In this document: positions 11,587 through 24,400 of the stretch, one piece after another
How the letters are laid out: each line of letters starts with the position of its first letter
How positions within the stretch are numbered: position 1 is the stretch's first letter
Source of the DNA: Rallus limicola
Taxonomy: Eukaryota; Chordata; Aves; Gruiformes; Rallidae
Assembly (NCBI GenBank): GCA_022605955.1
Contig: JAKCOZ010000059.1
Span: forward strand, 310,001-374,000
Length of the DNA stretch: 64,000 nt
Direction: 5' to 3'
Notes under the pieces: generated by a model
Seen by the model: only the letters and a program-made list of their open reading frames with translations
What the model was told of the DNA's origin: nothing
Database searches by the model: none
Program-made: the position numbers and the translations under genes

Positions 11587-14500
11587 TCAGGTGGGAATTT
11601 AAGTCTAGTTGTTGATGTGAAGCAGGAATGAGTGGTGGGGGAAACTTGTTGGGGTTTTGTTTGTTTGTTAACAAATCCAGCACAGCTGTGTTGGAAAGGT
11701 GTTATTTATCCTTTGGCTAGTGACACTGGAAGAGGGTACTTATTTCTTTTAGCTCTGTTCTTGCAGGGTGGGGAGGGGAGAACATAGCGATGTTGCCTGT
11801 TCTTAGAATATTTTGATGTTTAAAAATTATAACGCCCCTGGAGCGGCAGTTTTTATAAAATAGCTTCTTAAAGGCTTGGGAATGCACTTACTCTTGTTCA
11901 GTGCTATTACAAGATAGTTTTATGGTTGACTTCTGGCTTTATCTTTGTTAATCTTGCTCAGATGTACAAAGCCTTGCTAAAGATGAAATCCAGAACTAAG
12001 TCAAAATAATTGAAAACTCTCCTCTGTCTTGTCTGGTGTGTGACCTGTGGTTTTTATTTATTTTTTTTATTCAGTGTAAGTTGATTGAGTTAGATCTCTT
12101 TGTCAAAGCATTATCTTCCCCAGGTAGGAAGACCAAATCAGGAGAAAACTCACTAGAATCTTAACTTAATCTTATCTCTGGGCATGAGCTTGCCTGACAG
12201 TGCATTGTAGACTAATTATTATTGTGCTGTTTTATTGTTTAGTGCCTCTTTCCTCTCTGCCCGTTGCAGTGGGGCAGTAGAAAAGAAAGGAAAGCATTAT
12301 CTTTCGTGGGTGCTATGTTAAGAACAAGGTCTGTGCCAGAGCCTTCATATATGGAACATTACTGACAGGAATGAAATGGGGTTTGTTCTGGGCTACCTTT
12401 TGCTAGGTTTAGGCCTTCTAATACTTCATGAAAGGATCAAGCCCTTGTTCTGAGCCCTGAAGTCTTGTTGAATTGGGGTGCTTTCTTTGGTGTTGAAGGT
12501 GTAAGTTTTTGCTCTTAGATGTAGCAAGAAAATTGTTTACATGGTATGTTAGGAAATTTGGTCATATCTGGATGAAGAAGCTGTGGTTATATTTAGTTAT
12601 CGATGCTTTGGTGTGTGGCTATGAGTTGGCCATTACCTGGAAATGAATGTTTGGAAAAAAGGGGAGAGGGATTTTTCTGGTAGCAAACTCCTACACTTAC
12701 TTCTCAGGCTTCTGTCAAGCTTCCCATCACGTGTTAGGTGTGGTACAGTTTGAGCACTGCTGAGTGTGAGAAACCTCTTGTACTTGCATTAGAAATCTCA
12801 CTGAGGTGTATATGGGGGAAGCTGAGTTCACAGAACTACTGTCAAAACTTCCTACGGATCTTCCTTTGATGTAGTTTTCTGCTTTGACAAAAAAAAAAAA
12901 ATCCCTTTTTGTGGGGTATGTCAAAATATCTGGGTTTCAGACACCAGACAAAAGAGATGCTTAAGCGTCGTTTGCATGTGAATCGGAATATTTTTACTTA
13001 GGGATTTTTTTTGTCATGCTGCTCCCCCAGGTCAAGGCTTCCTGTTCTGATTGAATGGACTTTGCTACTTTGGCATGTGTAGTGCCAAGGCTAACAGGCT
13101 GCAGTTCACAAAATCTGTGAACATAATATGGCTCTGACGTTGCTTTAAGCTCTTTCGCTGAAGTACCTAAGATAACAATCCCTCAAACACAAGTTTTGAT
13201 TACTCCTGAGTAAATGTTGCAGATGACTGCTAAAGGGGATTTAAGAAATAGTTACTTTCCAGGTGACTTCTGATTGCATGTCCAAAGGATAATCCTATTC
13301 TTTCTCACTACTGTTACAGTCCTAAAATCTGTGGTTCTTCTAGAGCTGTAGTGGTGGTGACTTGTGTGAGGATATTGATGCAGTTTCCAGCCCTTAGTGC
13401 AGTGGGCAGGAACAGGATCTATCTCCTTGACCATTTGTCGCATGTTCAGCCAAAAGCATCTGATAAAGGAAAAGTTATGATCAGTGCCTTAGGTGATCAG
13501 ATTAAAGCTCGATCTTAATAGTTCGGGTCCTTCTAAAAAGGTTGAGAGCTGATTTTAATCTAACAATTAAAAAAAAAAGGGGGGGAACTGAAGTGTTGAG
13601 GTTCACATGACTTAATTTTGAAAACAGCCACAATTTAATTACTTATAGCTGAAAGTCTTGTGTTAGAATATTTTTCATTCTAAAACTACATCTCTTTATT
13701 TTGTAAGACTGAACAAAACCTGTTTTCAGTATGGTCAGTGAGGTGAAAAATCATTTTGGGGTGAATTCTTCTCTTAAGTATGTCACAGGTGAAGATTACA
13801 ACAAAGGATTTGACCTGCAGAAAACAGTCATCCTTAGTTTTGACAGGATAAGAGATTGATGTTTGCAGTTGAAACCACAGTTGGATTTTGCTGACCTTTA
13901 TCAATCTGCCAGAAAGCTCAGAATCAAAGCCTTTTGAGAGAGTTATCATTCTACTTGATTGTTCACACTTGAATTCTGTTATCATGCAGAAAATGTTTAG
14001 CAAATGAATGTGAAATATGCTGACCGTGAGGAACTGTATCCAAACCCAGGGCTTTTAGCAGGACTTAAAAGTTTATTTTCCTTGCTGGTTCAAAGTATGC
14101 CTCAGCTCCTGTTTGGAAGGGGGGCTCAAGACTTGCTTTGTTTCAGTGTTTCCTGTCTCTCTTCCTTTTTGGGGGAAACAACAGTATTATGCCTTCCCTT
14201 GTAGCAAAACTCATGTGTGATATGTGTGAGTGAATGGATTTCTGTTCTTATTCAGAGTGCCTGATTACATGTGTTCCACCTGCGAGCTGTTTCTGTGTCC
14301 TTATCTTTAGCAGTCTGTGCAAAGCAGAAAATCTTAGGTGTGGCTTCATCCTGAACCTGAATCTGAATGTGAAAGGCAAGGGTGTAATAAGCACAGGGCT
14401 TCACTTCCTCTTGACTTTTTGCAGTGAATGGTGTTGAATGCTGTCCTAGTATTCCAAAGGAGCTGTTCTGTTTTATGCTCCCCATCTAGAGAGGGGCCAT

Positions 14501-15388
14501 TTATAACATTGATAAAGGTCTTCCATGTGAAGATCTGTGCTGAAGCCTCCTGATGTATTTTGGGCTTTTTGGTGCTACTAGCTAGGCTGAGGCACTTGCT
14601 GAGTTTGTGTGTGGGTATGAGCTTTTTGCCTTTTTTTTTGTGGGTGCTTTTGTTCTGTTTCAGTTTAGTTGCTAGTGTGCAAACCTGAATTTGTCCACAT
14701 GGCCCAACAGCCCTTTGCAGAAATCTTTTGTCCTGATTTAAAGGTTTTTGTTTCCTGCTCCAGGACTGAATAATTGATACTTGACTCTCTGGAAAGGTGT
14801 TTTCTCTAAATAATTGATGGACCCAGAGGTAACAAGGCAGCTTCCAGTTGCTGCAGTTGCAGCTACAGGAGGCAGTATGAAGTATTCAGAGGCAGCTGAA
14901 TGCTGTGAAATCTCATATTTCAAAAAGTGCTATTTGCTGTGCTTGGCAAGAGCTGTCTACTCTTGCTTTGGGTTATAAAATCAGTTGGGGAACACTGACA
15001 TGTGGAAATTCTGGGAATAGAAAACAAAGGGAATAGCCTCAAGTAACTTGCACCTATGCTATAGTGAATAAAGCTTACTGAAATCTGAAACTTCTGTGTG
15101 TTAGGGGGAAGGAAGCTGTGAAATGTGTGTTCCTCTGGTGTTGGAAATCATTGGTCCTGTTTGGGGTGGGAAGGAGAAAAAAAACCAACCCAGAGGTTTT
15201 TCATGGGTTTATTGCTACATCATGTCTACTTCATGAAGACAACATTGTTTAACCAGAACAAGTTGTGAGTGTAACTGGTACAGATAGATGCATTCATTTC
15301 TTAGCATGCTCATTGCTGGAGAAGAGAATTCAATTCTGCAGTTGTATTTTTATAATTTAGATACCTTGATATTATTTAAGTTGCAAAA

Positions 15389-15440
15389 ATATTTATTACT
15401 ATACATAATATATTTATATACTATATTAATACATATATAG
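15389..15440. repeat. AT-rich low-complexity tract
   Basis: An almost pure A/T stretch with short TATA and ATAT alternations and a few C residues, inside TSPAN14 intron 1. No gene or mobile-element signature. Confidence 0.7.
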
Positions 15441-17278
15441 GAACATTCAGTATAAAGGCTAAAAAAAGATATGGATAGACAGCATCTTATATTCAAAGCA
15501 AGGAATGTTGAAGAAAACAGAAACAAGATCCCTCCCCCCCAACAAAACCAAAAGCTGATTAGATACTTACTACTTTGTGTATGTTATTGTAATCAGTCTC
15601 CTGCTTTTCTCTTGTGAAGAAAGAAAATTAAGGGATAGCTTTTTTTGACTGAAATGTAACCGGAAACCTGAACAAGTGGCACTCTTGGAAATCAAAGAAG
15701 CTACAATATGTCTAAGTTTCATATGTTCTCTGAAGAAAGAGTGAATTTGTCAGGAAAAAAATGCTGGTGACTTCCTATCTTTTCTGCTCTAAGTTGAGAC
15801 TTATTTTTGTGATAAAGCACTAGAGCAAATGAAGGACCCATCTCTTTCTTGAGATGTTTTGGTCCATATGGAGATACAGGAGGGAGCAGATAACATATAC
15901 GGAATAGCTTCTGTGGTATCACTCAACCTAGATGCCCATGTAGACTAACATTCGGAGTGGAAGCACCTTAAATTCTGAAAAATAATTCAGCATGCTCTTA
16001 CATGGTATTTCAGATCCACCTCATCCTTGTAGTAGCGGGTTTGCCAAAAGCACATGTATAACTTGATGTGAGTGGTTGTCAGTAGAGCTTGAGTGGGGCT
16101 CTTCTGAATTGCTGCATCCTAAGTTTGGGCCTGGGAACACTGGTGTATGTTAGTTAAATTCTAAGTTACAATTTGTGCTATAGTGAATAAAGCCTCAGCA
16201 CTGAAACCTGCAGGTGTTAGGGGATTTGATCTGCTTTGTTGTTGTAGAGTTTGTATTGAAGCAACTTGGTTTGAAATATTTTTCAAGCACTTTGAATAAT
16301 TGGAGTTATTATTCAACACACTACAAAATTAAGACCCCCAGAAGGTGATGTCTTAAATCTATCTGACTTTGGTTATGTTTTCCATTTAATTCAGAGATCT
16401 GTTAACTGCCATTATTTTTTCTAGTAAAACAGGAATGACCAGGAGTAGCAATATCTGTTTCGTGTTATGAGTCAGGTTTTTTTAAAAAAACCAACAAAGT
16501 AAACAGAATACTTATGAATTATCCCGAGGCTTTCTCTAAGAATGAGTGAACTTTTATCTGTTATTCTAGACTGCAATAAATGTGTTAATAGGTAAATACG
16601 CTATATTCATGTTCCTGAAGAGAAGCTTGTATTTTCTTTGTAAAGCCCTGTCAGAGTTTACTGGAGACTAAACTTCAAAAATAAAGATGACACACTTGCA
16701 GGGAGTTCCTGACTCATCTGCTGGGGTGCTGTCTCCATATCCAGGAACAGTTTAGCCTGTAAGAGGTCTAAATCTTGCTAGAGAGGAATTACAGTTTCTT
16801 CTTGAGACTGTGTTGCGCTACCTGTCCTTACACATGCAGATTTCATCACAGCACCCAGATAATTGTACTCAACGCTAAAACCCCCTTTGTGGTCAGCTTC
16901 TCTCTGCTGTAGGGAAAGAGCAGTCTGTAGGTGCTGCTTTAGTTGCTTGATTTTTCAGAAGTCCCCAAGAAAATCTTCAAACTATTGCTGGTTGGGGATA
17001 AACCTTTCGTTCAACTTCCCCCAAAAGATTCTCTATTTATTAAACACCTCTGAAGAATGACAGATATTTTTAGTGGTAGGAATGACCTGATTCCTTTGAT
17101 ATAGATTTGAAGTGGAAGGAGTAATGGAATTAAATAGTCATAATAAAACAAATGATGGGCCAAAGTATGTCTCTTGGTGTATTTTTAACTTGTTCCTCAG
17201 TGCATTTGACTTTAACAACTTGATAGAGACTAGATGCTTTGTTTTGATGAATGATGGTGGGGGAAAGCAGCCAACAGC

Positions 17279-17282
<4 letters not shown>

Positions 17283-17313
<31 letters not shown>
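17283..17313. repeat. Poly-T run (31 T)
   Basis: Thirty-one consecutive T residues in TSPAN14 intron 1. Read on the minus strand this could be a retroposed poly-A tail, but the neighbouring sequence shows no recognisable retrogene or SINE, so it is listed as simple sequence only. Confidence 0.9.
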
Positions 17314-18642
17314 CTCTTGTTTTGGTTCTGCCTCTGTTACTCCAGCTTCATCCATTTCAGTCTGTTAGCTTCAGGTGTGGTATAGCCTGTAGTACTAGTG
17401 TAAGGTTGGCACTGCAAGGGTGCTGCATTTCCATGACCATTCTCAGAAGCTAGTGCTGCTTATGGCCTCCCATCCTTGTTCTCTTGACTGCACCCACAAT
17501 GGCATTTATATGAGCTCTGGAGAAGGGAATTAGAAGACTTAAAACTGTTGTTCTTTGTGCATGATACAAGATCACAGAGTGGATGTAAAGCTTTGCTACG
17601 TGTTTTGCTGTATGATTGTTCCACTGAGGAGAATGATTAAAGGTTTTGGATTATTAGGAGTGGTGGGGAAGGGGACCAGGACTTCATATGGTGGCAGTAC
17701 TGGTTGAACCTGGACTTTCAGTGTGACTTAGTAAAGTTAGTGTCTCCTGAGGGTCAGAATAATTTGGCAACCTAGATATGCACTAGTGTTCCAGTTCTAA
17801 ATTCAATCTGGGAGGATTTTCTTGCATATCCCAATTGGATTAATACATCACAGCTTCTGGTTTATGAGAGTTAAAGTCTATCTACTATGGATATTACTAC
17901 TGTAGCACTTTGAAGGTAAGCATGGAATCAGTGGGTGTGGAAATGCTTTGGAAACAATGAATAGCTATAATTTTTCTCCCCTCACTAAAGCTGTAAACAC
18001 CAGGACAAAATTACATATTCTACCAAAGCAGCAGTGCTCTGTATTTAAATTTTAGAAATTCCTGTTGTCCTGAGTGGGTGATGTCAGCTGACATAATGTG
18101 ACTTGCTTTGTCTGAAACACAGTAGAGAAAGTTACTAGCCTATGCTGCCCACACACTACTTTAGTCTTCCAAGTGTTGTGTAGTATTGCCTGACCATAGT
18201 TATATATAGCCTGTCTTGCAAATTAAATGAAATACTGATGTAGCAGTTTTCTAGACTGGTAACAGATGCATCCTTTGTTAGGAAACATAACTGCTTTTAG
18301 TATAAACATGGGGAAGGTGGCTGTGTGTCTGACGGATTTGTTTGGTCTGTTTGTTTGCAGTGTTGGGGGGAAAGTCAGACACATCTACACGTCAAATTCA
18401 TTGTCAGAATATCACTTCCATATCAGTTGTGATTATACTGCTCTATATGGTGTTTGGTGATCTGTCAAGAAGAACTAGGAGGCTCCTGATGAGGATAAAC
18501 AAGAGTCTGAAATCTGCTTTTAGTATAGGCAGATGTTTCAGAAGGCAGCATCTGTCTGGGGAGCTCTGTGCTGTTACAGGACAGCTGCTTGAACAAGGAA
18601 CCAGTACTGGTAGCATGACACCCCTATTGCTCAAGAGCATTT

Positions 18643-18661
18643 AAAAAAAAAAAAAAAAAAA
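18643..18661. repeat. Poly-A run (19 A)
   Basis: Nineteen consecutive A residues in TSPAN14 intron 1. The sequence before it is not recognised as a retroposed gene. Confidence 0.85.
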
Positions 18662-21355
18662 GCTGTGTATAAAAAAAGCCTTTTGCTTTTTAATTATGTT
18701 AAAATACTATGATTGGGGCATCTTGTCAGTTGTATGGGAAAGTGTGGAGAAATGTCTTACAAGCTGGTTGTCAAAATGATGAGGTAGGTGGGAAATGGTT
18801 CTTACCAGTAAGGGTACTTTTGATTATCTTACACTCCTGTAAATAGCTTCATTGTGGTTGGGACTTGAATAGTTGTATCGAAGTCCCAATGCCAGGGAAG
18901 GCAGCTTAACTAAAAGTAAAACTTCAAACTATGTTTCTATTGGGTCTTGAAATGGTCTGATTGCCTCTCTGCCTCAGATTGTATTTTAAGCATCTTTGTC
19001 AAATAGAATATGATTTTTATGGAATTTAGTGATGTGTTAGCTTAATCCCTCCTGCTGCTGCCTCTCTTGTAGAGACAGCAGTAGGAAAAGCAATGTTTCT
19101 TAGTAGTAGTGTGTGTATTTTAGTCTTACTCTTGTCTGTTGCCAGCGTCCTGACTTTCACAGGGACAGAGGCGGAACAGTGATAAAGGTCTTGGTGGGTC
19201 AGCACTGGCAGCCAGTGTATTGCTATAAAACAGGCTTATATAGGAAAAAAATATCTACATTTTAGGAATGTGTGTTGTAAAATTCAATTTGAGTGGCTCA
19301 CATCTAGGAAAGTCTCTTCCAGTCATTGCATGAACTGCCATAAAATGCAATTTTCTATGTTTCAGCAAAGCACAAGTGTTCTTGGCTATTAATGAACATG
19401 AGTATTAGAGCCTAGTGATAAGGTGAGGATTTGGAAGGCAAAACCACCTTGTTCTAAACATTTGGTTAAAACTCCTGAAATCAGCATCTGGATTGTGGAA
19501 ATGCCAAGCTGAGGTGTTAATGATGAATGTCCACAGTATCTAGCCAGACAAAATTTGCAGCTTGCTTTTTTGCAAGAATGTGAAGTATGCCCTTTAATCA
19601 TTCTCCAGGCTCTGTCATTTCTCTGAAACCAGCTGAATGACCATTAAGTCATTCTGTGTGTTCAGGCCTTTGAGGAAACAGTGTTTTCATTCTGACTTTA
19701 ACTCTGGCTTTGCTCTGTCTGGTATGGGTTTCAGGAATAGTTCCTTCTTTTAATAATTTTTACGTTGCTACTGTGTCTATCTACCTACACTAATCTACAG
19801 TTGCATGTGGGTAAGGTATCTTAAGCAACCTGCATGTTAACATACGCATGAAGTCGACTTAAGTGATGTCAGCTTTATTGAATACAAATTAATCTACTTC
19901 ACGTTAAGAGGATCAGCTTGACTTGTACATAGTAATGTTCAGTAGAATCTGTAAATTCCTCTTATGTGCATATAGGCCACTTTACCGTGAAAACCACAGA
20001 AATTATTTTCTGTCCACAAGTCTTGCAATCCTCATTTGGTATGCCAAATCATATGGTTTTTCCAATTGTAGATTCCATGAATTCTAAAAGCTATGGGGTG
20101 TTCTATCAAAATTTACACTCTTTAGATTTTCTATTTGGTCTCTGCATTCCTGAAAACTATTTTTATTTGGTTTGGCAGCAAAGTAACTTCCTGGCTGGAG
20201 TTGTAGAGGGACAAGGGATATGTTTGGACCAAGGAGGGGCACTCAGTCTGCTTCTAGATAGAAGCCAAGCCATGTCATGAGGAGACATCTGGATAGAAAA
20301 TAAACTCTGGGATTTTTGTCTGTAGCCTCTTGGGCTGGAGGTGCCTGCTGTGTGTCCTTGATCTACCTGTGTGCATGTGGGTTTAATCTGGGGGAGGGGT
20401 TGAGGCGAGGTTTGAAATATTTATGCTGAGATTTTGAACAGTAAGCTCCTACAGTAAGATACTGATGGTAGTATTCCATGGTTGTCCTGGAAAATAATCA
20501 GCATTTCACTTAAAAGCTAAAGCAAACTGGTAATTTTGTTGACTGATAGTCTCTAAGCTGACAGCTATTTGGTTCTGTTCTATCTTGTAGTGTGGTTAAT
20601 TGTTGGTGGTTTTTTTATGCCCAGGTGTAGGCTGCCTTCCTAACCCAAAGGTTTCTCTTCTCATAGCTGTGGATGTGGTGGAGTTCTGTCACATGGTGCT
20701 TGTTTTTAGACTTTGCTGGGTATGCTTGGTTTTTGTGTGCTAGCTGCGAATGTCCAGGCAGTATAGTCCTTGAAGTCTTGCTCTTAGTTATGACATGTTT
20801 GAAAATTCTCTTTGCTTTCCTGTCCTAAGCCTTTCAATGACATCAGAGGAAGGGGTTTACTTCAAGCAAGTAGAGGTTTGAAATGTGAAACTGCTTTTCA
20901 TCTGTCATAGGCAGAACTATTTGTAGACATTAAGGTTTTCTAGGTAACAACTCCTAGCATCTTGGTAACTTGGTTGTTTGTGCAATCTACATGTGTGTTT
21001 AGACTTTTGACTCAGTCCAAGCAGCTAAGTAAAATGACTGTGAACATGTGCAAAAGTAGATGTATGTCAACCTGCTGAGGCAGATACTCGTAGGCTAACG
21101 GCATAACTACTTTCCTTTTTGGGTGTCCCTTCCTGTTACTACAGAAGGGTACTTGAAGATAAAGAGTATTAAGCAACAAATACTTAGAAGGAATTTAGGG
21201 TCAGAAGAAGTTTAAGCTGACTTTGAACATAACATCTAAATGACTGTAGGTTACCACAGTCACTTGCTTGACAGAGCAAGAGAGATCTAGGGAAAAACAG
21301 TCCTTTTTTTCTTAGTCTTTCACTACCTAACTCTTATCCTTTGTCTTCTGTGCAG

Positions 21356-21453
21356 GTGCTGTGCTGTAGAAGATGCACTATTACCGATATTCTAATGCAG
21401 AAGTCAGCTGTTGGTACAAGTACCTGCTCTTCAGCTACAACATTGTCTTCTGG
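21356..21453 (+). CDS. TSPAN14: TSPAN14 exon 2 (start codon)
   Basis: The acceptor TGCAG ends at 21355. The ATG at 21373 follows 17 untranslated bases. The 27 codons encode [20 protein letters not shown] and onward, the cytoplasmic N-terminus and the first half of TM1. The donor GTGAGT is at 21454. Confidence 0.95.
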
Positions 21454-24400
21454 GTGAGTACAGAACTTAAAGACTGAAATAGCTTGGGCATACCTCAGGC
21501 TTTTTAACTTTCTGCGTATGTCTTAAAGATAACAGGCTGAAATACTAACCCAAGAGCAGGAAGCTGATGCATGTATGTCCTGAGTATTTTGGAACTGAAG
21601 AAACCTATCCCATGTGAGAGAGCAATTATTGAAAATGATATGGATAATGATTCTTCCCAATCTATCCCTTGTGCCTTGCTCCTGTCAGCTTCTGAGTGAA
21701 GATAAAGGAGTGAAGCAGATAGAACTGGCTTCCTTGTGTTCTTTTTAATGGAGAAAGGGAAGATCTTGAAGGATTTGTCAAAAGAAAACAGTATATTTTC
21801 TACTGCTGCTGACAAGGCCTTTGTTACTGGCATGTTGGATGACATTAAATTCTGGTTGTTTGGGCAAAGGTTAAAGCTACCTTTTAATTGTGTTTAAGAG
21901 CTATGTTAAATTGTTTCCCTGCTAAAAGCAGTCTCCTTTCAGATTATCTTTAATCTCTTCTGGGGTGGTGTAGCTGTAAATACATTATGCAGAAGAGAAG
22001 AAAGGAACTGCTCCAGAGGTGTTCCAATAGCTGGCATTACAGCATAGTCAAAATCTTAAGTATATTCTGTGAACAGCAAAGTTGTCTGATGCTGTGTTGA
22101 AATACTTAACTAGAGACCAGCCTGCCTATAATATATTTTGGAATTGTGGACATGCAAAAGCAGGCCTGTTTTTAGAAGTATATGGTGGTCAGTATCACTG
22201 AAACACCTAACAGTCTTTGGAAAGAAAGTAATTTTTTAATGCATAGTGTTGCATTAGAAAGAGTTAACATGTCTGAGGGGAGGTGAAGGTAAGGATGCAA
22301 TTCAGAAACTTGGTCATTCATTCCAGAAGTTGGCCAGATATTAGGAGTTTGCATTTGAAGTCATGGAAACTGCAGTCATGGAAAGGCATGGGTAGCTGTG
22401 GAGGAGTGCAGATACAGTGACTTCAACAGTGATAGCAGCTTAGATTAATGTTTTGATTCAGAGTTGAAATACTTGCTTAGTATGGATAGCCGCTTCTAAA
22501 GATGCTTAGATATTTTTTCAGTGCTGAATTGATCAAATAGTAAGAATGACAGTATGATATCTGATAGAACATTCTGTTTATATTAGTGTTTAAGTTGAGT
22601 AAAGATTGATTCTCCTCATCTTGACTTGTCTGAGATCAGTAGACATCCTAGAGGAGACCATTTTGTTTACTGTGATTCCTTAAACTATGTAAATTTTTTT
22701 TTACTATCTGAAATTTGAGATACAGAATTATTACTCAAATGTGTATTTAACTTATGTAAAAAAGGGGTTTAGTGTCTGAACAAACTCTGGTCTGCAGAAT
22801 CTATTTTGTGCTTGTCAATGATGACTTGGTATTTTGCTTGATTAACCCATGTAAACTCCTGGTAAGTGAAGTTGGCCTTTCTGCATGTTTTGGCTGCTTT
22901 GGCAGTACTTAAGGTAGAAAATGAGCTTTCTTGAAAGCTGCATGCACAAAGGACAAAACTTGAATTAATTTAGAATTTTAGGAAAGTCTAAGTTTGATGG
23001 AAACTCTTGAAAGCCATCTGGTCCAATTTTGTATCAAGACCAAGACCTGTAGGGCAGGAAACCACTGTTCAAAGAGAAGAGCTGGGAGTCTTGTGAGCTT
23101 CTTACTCATAAATTTTCTGCTGTCTTGAGCCTAATAAAAAACCTAGGTAATGCCGACCAGGTAATACTGAGACACCGAGTATGGGTTTTGCTATTGAAAA
23201 CTACAGAACTTTTTGGCTGCTGCCACCACCTCTTGTTTACTAGTGCACTGTTTTAATGTGATACTGGAGCATTAAACCACAGGGGAGTTCAGTCTTATGT
23301 AGACAGGAAAGACGTGTGTTGCTTGTGTAGAAAGCTTTTTTCCAGTGTGGGCTAATTGGCTACAGTATTGCCATAGTGCAAATATTCTTCAGTCATGACT
23401 TACTTTTTTTTTCCCCTTGGCAATTGAGTCACATTATGGTCTCGTGTGTTTTTACACATTTCTTTTACTGTGTTATCAGGAATAATGATAAAGAGGCAAG
23501 GTTTTTTCCTTTGAAGAATTACTTTCAAAAGTTTTTACATGTGATACAGAAAAATTAAGGAGGATTTGAAATACAGCATGTGTGTTTCAGCAGATCTGTT
23601 GGCTGGAGGAATTGGTTTTCTGAACAGGTACTGGTAGTCTTGGTAGGTTTTTTAATTAATAGTCTGAGGCTTCTGTTGCAAAGTTGTTATCAGGCTGACC
23701 TAATAAGTTATGTGTGACTACATATAACTCTTGATAGAATTTCTGCACCTTTAGTTGTAGAACAAGTTATGTAAATGTTGCCTGGAAGGATAGATGCTTC
23801 TACAGGCAATGCATGAATCATTTAGCTGACATAATGATTCAGGAGCCTGTGACATCCATCTGGCTGGGATGACTGGTAAAGCAGTCTCTTTAACTGGACA
23901 CTGCTTGTAGAACGTAAATTTTCAATGTGCCTTAAAAGAACTGAAGAACTACAAAATTAGAAGGCAAGTGTAACCGTGATTCCAAGAGGCAGCTTTTAAG
24001 GAGGGAATGTTAGTCTTGCTCTTTGACATGCAAGTTATCTTGTTTACTAAAGATGCCTGTTGAATTCCCTCTTGTAGTTCTAAAGATAACATCAGTGAGT
24101 GTGTAAACTTAAAGCACATGGCAATTTACTGAGTAGTTTACAGAATATTTCAACTTATTAGTGGGTGGTTACTTTTTCTTCAGTTTGTCGTGTTTCAAAT
24201 ATAGTTCATATGTTGGGGTGGAACAAAATATGGAACTGAAAGTGGGCAAGTATGACTCTTAATAGTGACAAGCTTGGTTTAATCTGCCCTTAAATCAGTA
24301 AGTCATTCTTCAGAAGCTTTTGTTCAGATGGGCAACTTGGCAACAGAAGGTCAGTTCTGCTGGCTTTGAGTTAGTTTTGTACAACTCTCTTGCAAAATCA

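Larger units (their letters stand above)
9964..21355 (+). other. TSPAN14: TSPAN14 intron 1 (11.4 kb)
   Basis: A long first intron between the CpG-island exon and the start-codon exon. It holds a 12-base G run (10370-10381), a 19-base G run (11568-11586), an AT-rich patch (15389-15440), two related copies of a roughly 50-base motif (15058 and 16177), a 31-base T run (17283-17313) and a 19-base A run (18643-18661). No further coding exon was found. Confidence 0.6.

Noticed and set aside
17283..17313. Poly-T run considered as the tail of a minus-strand retroposed gene
   Set aside because: The sequence on its right-hand side shows no recognisable coding, SINE or tRNA-like body and no clear target-site duplication.
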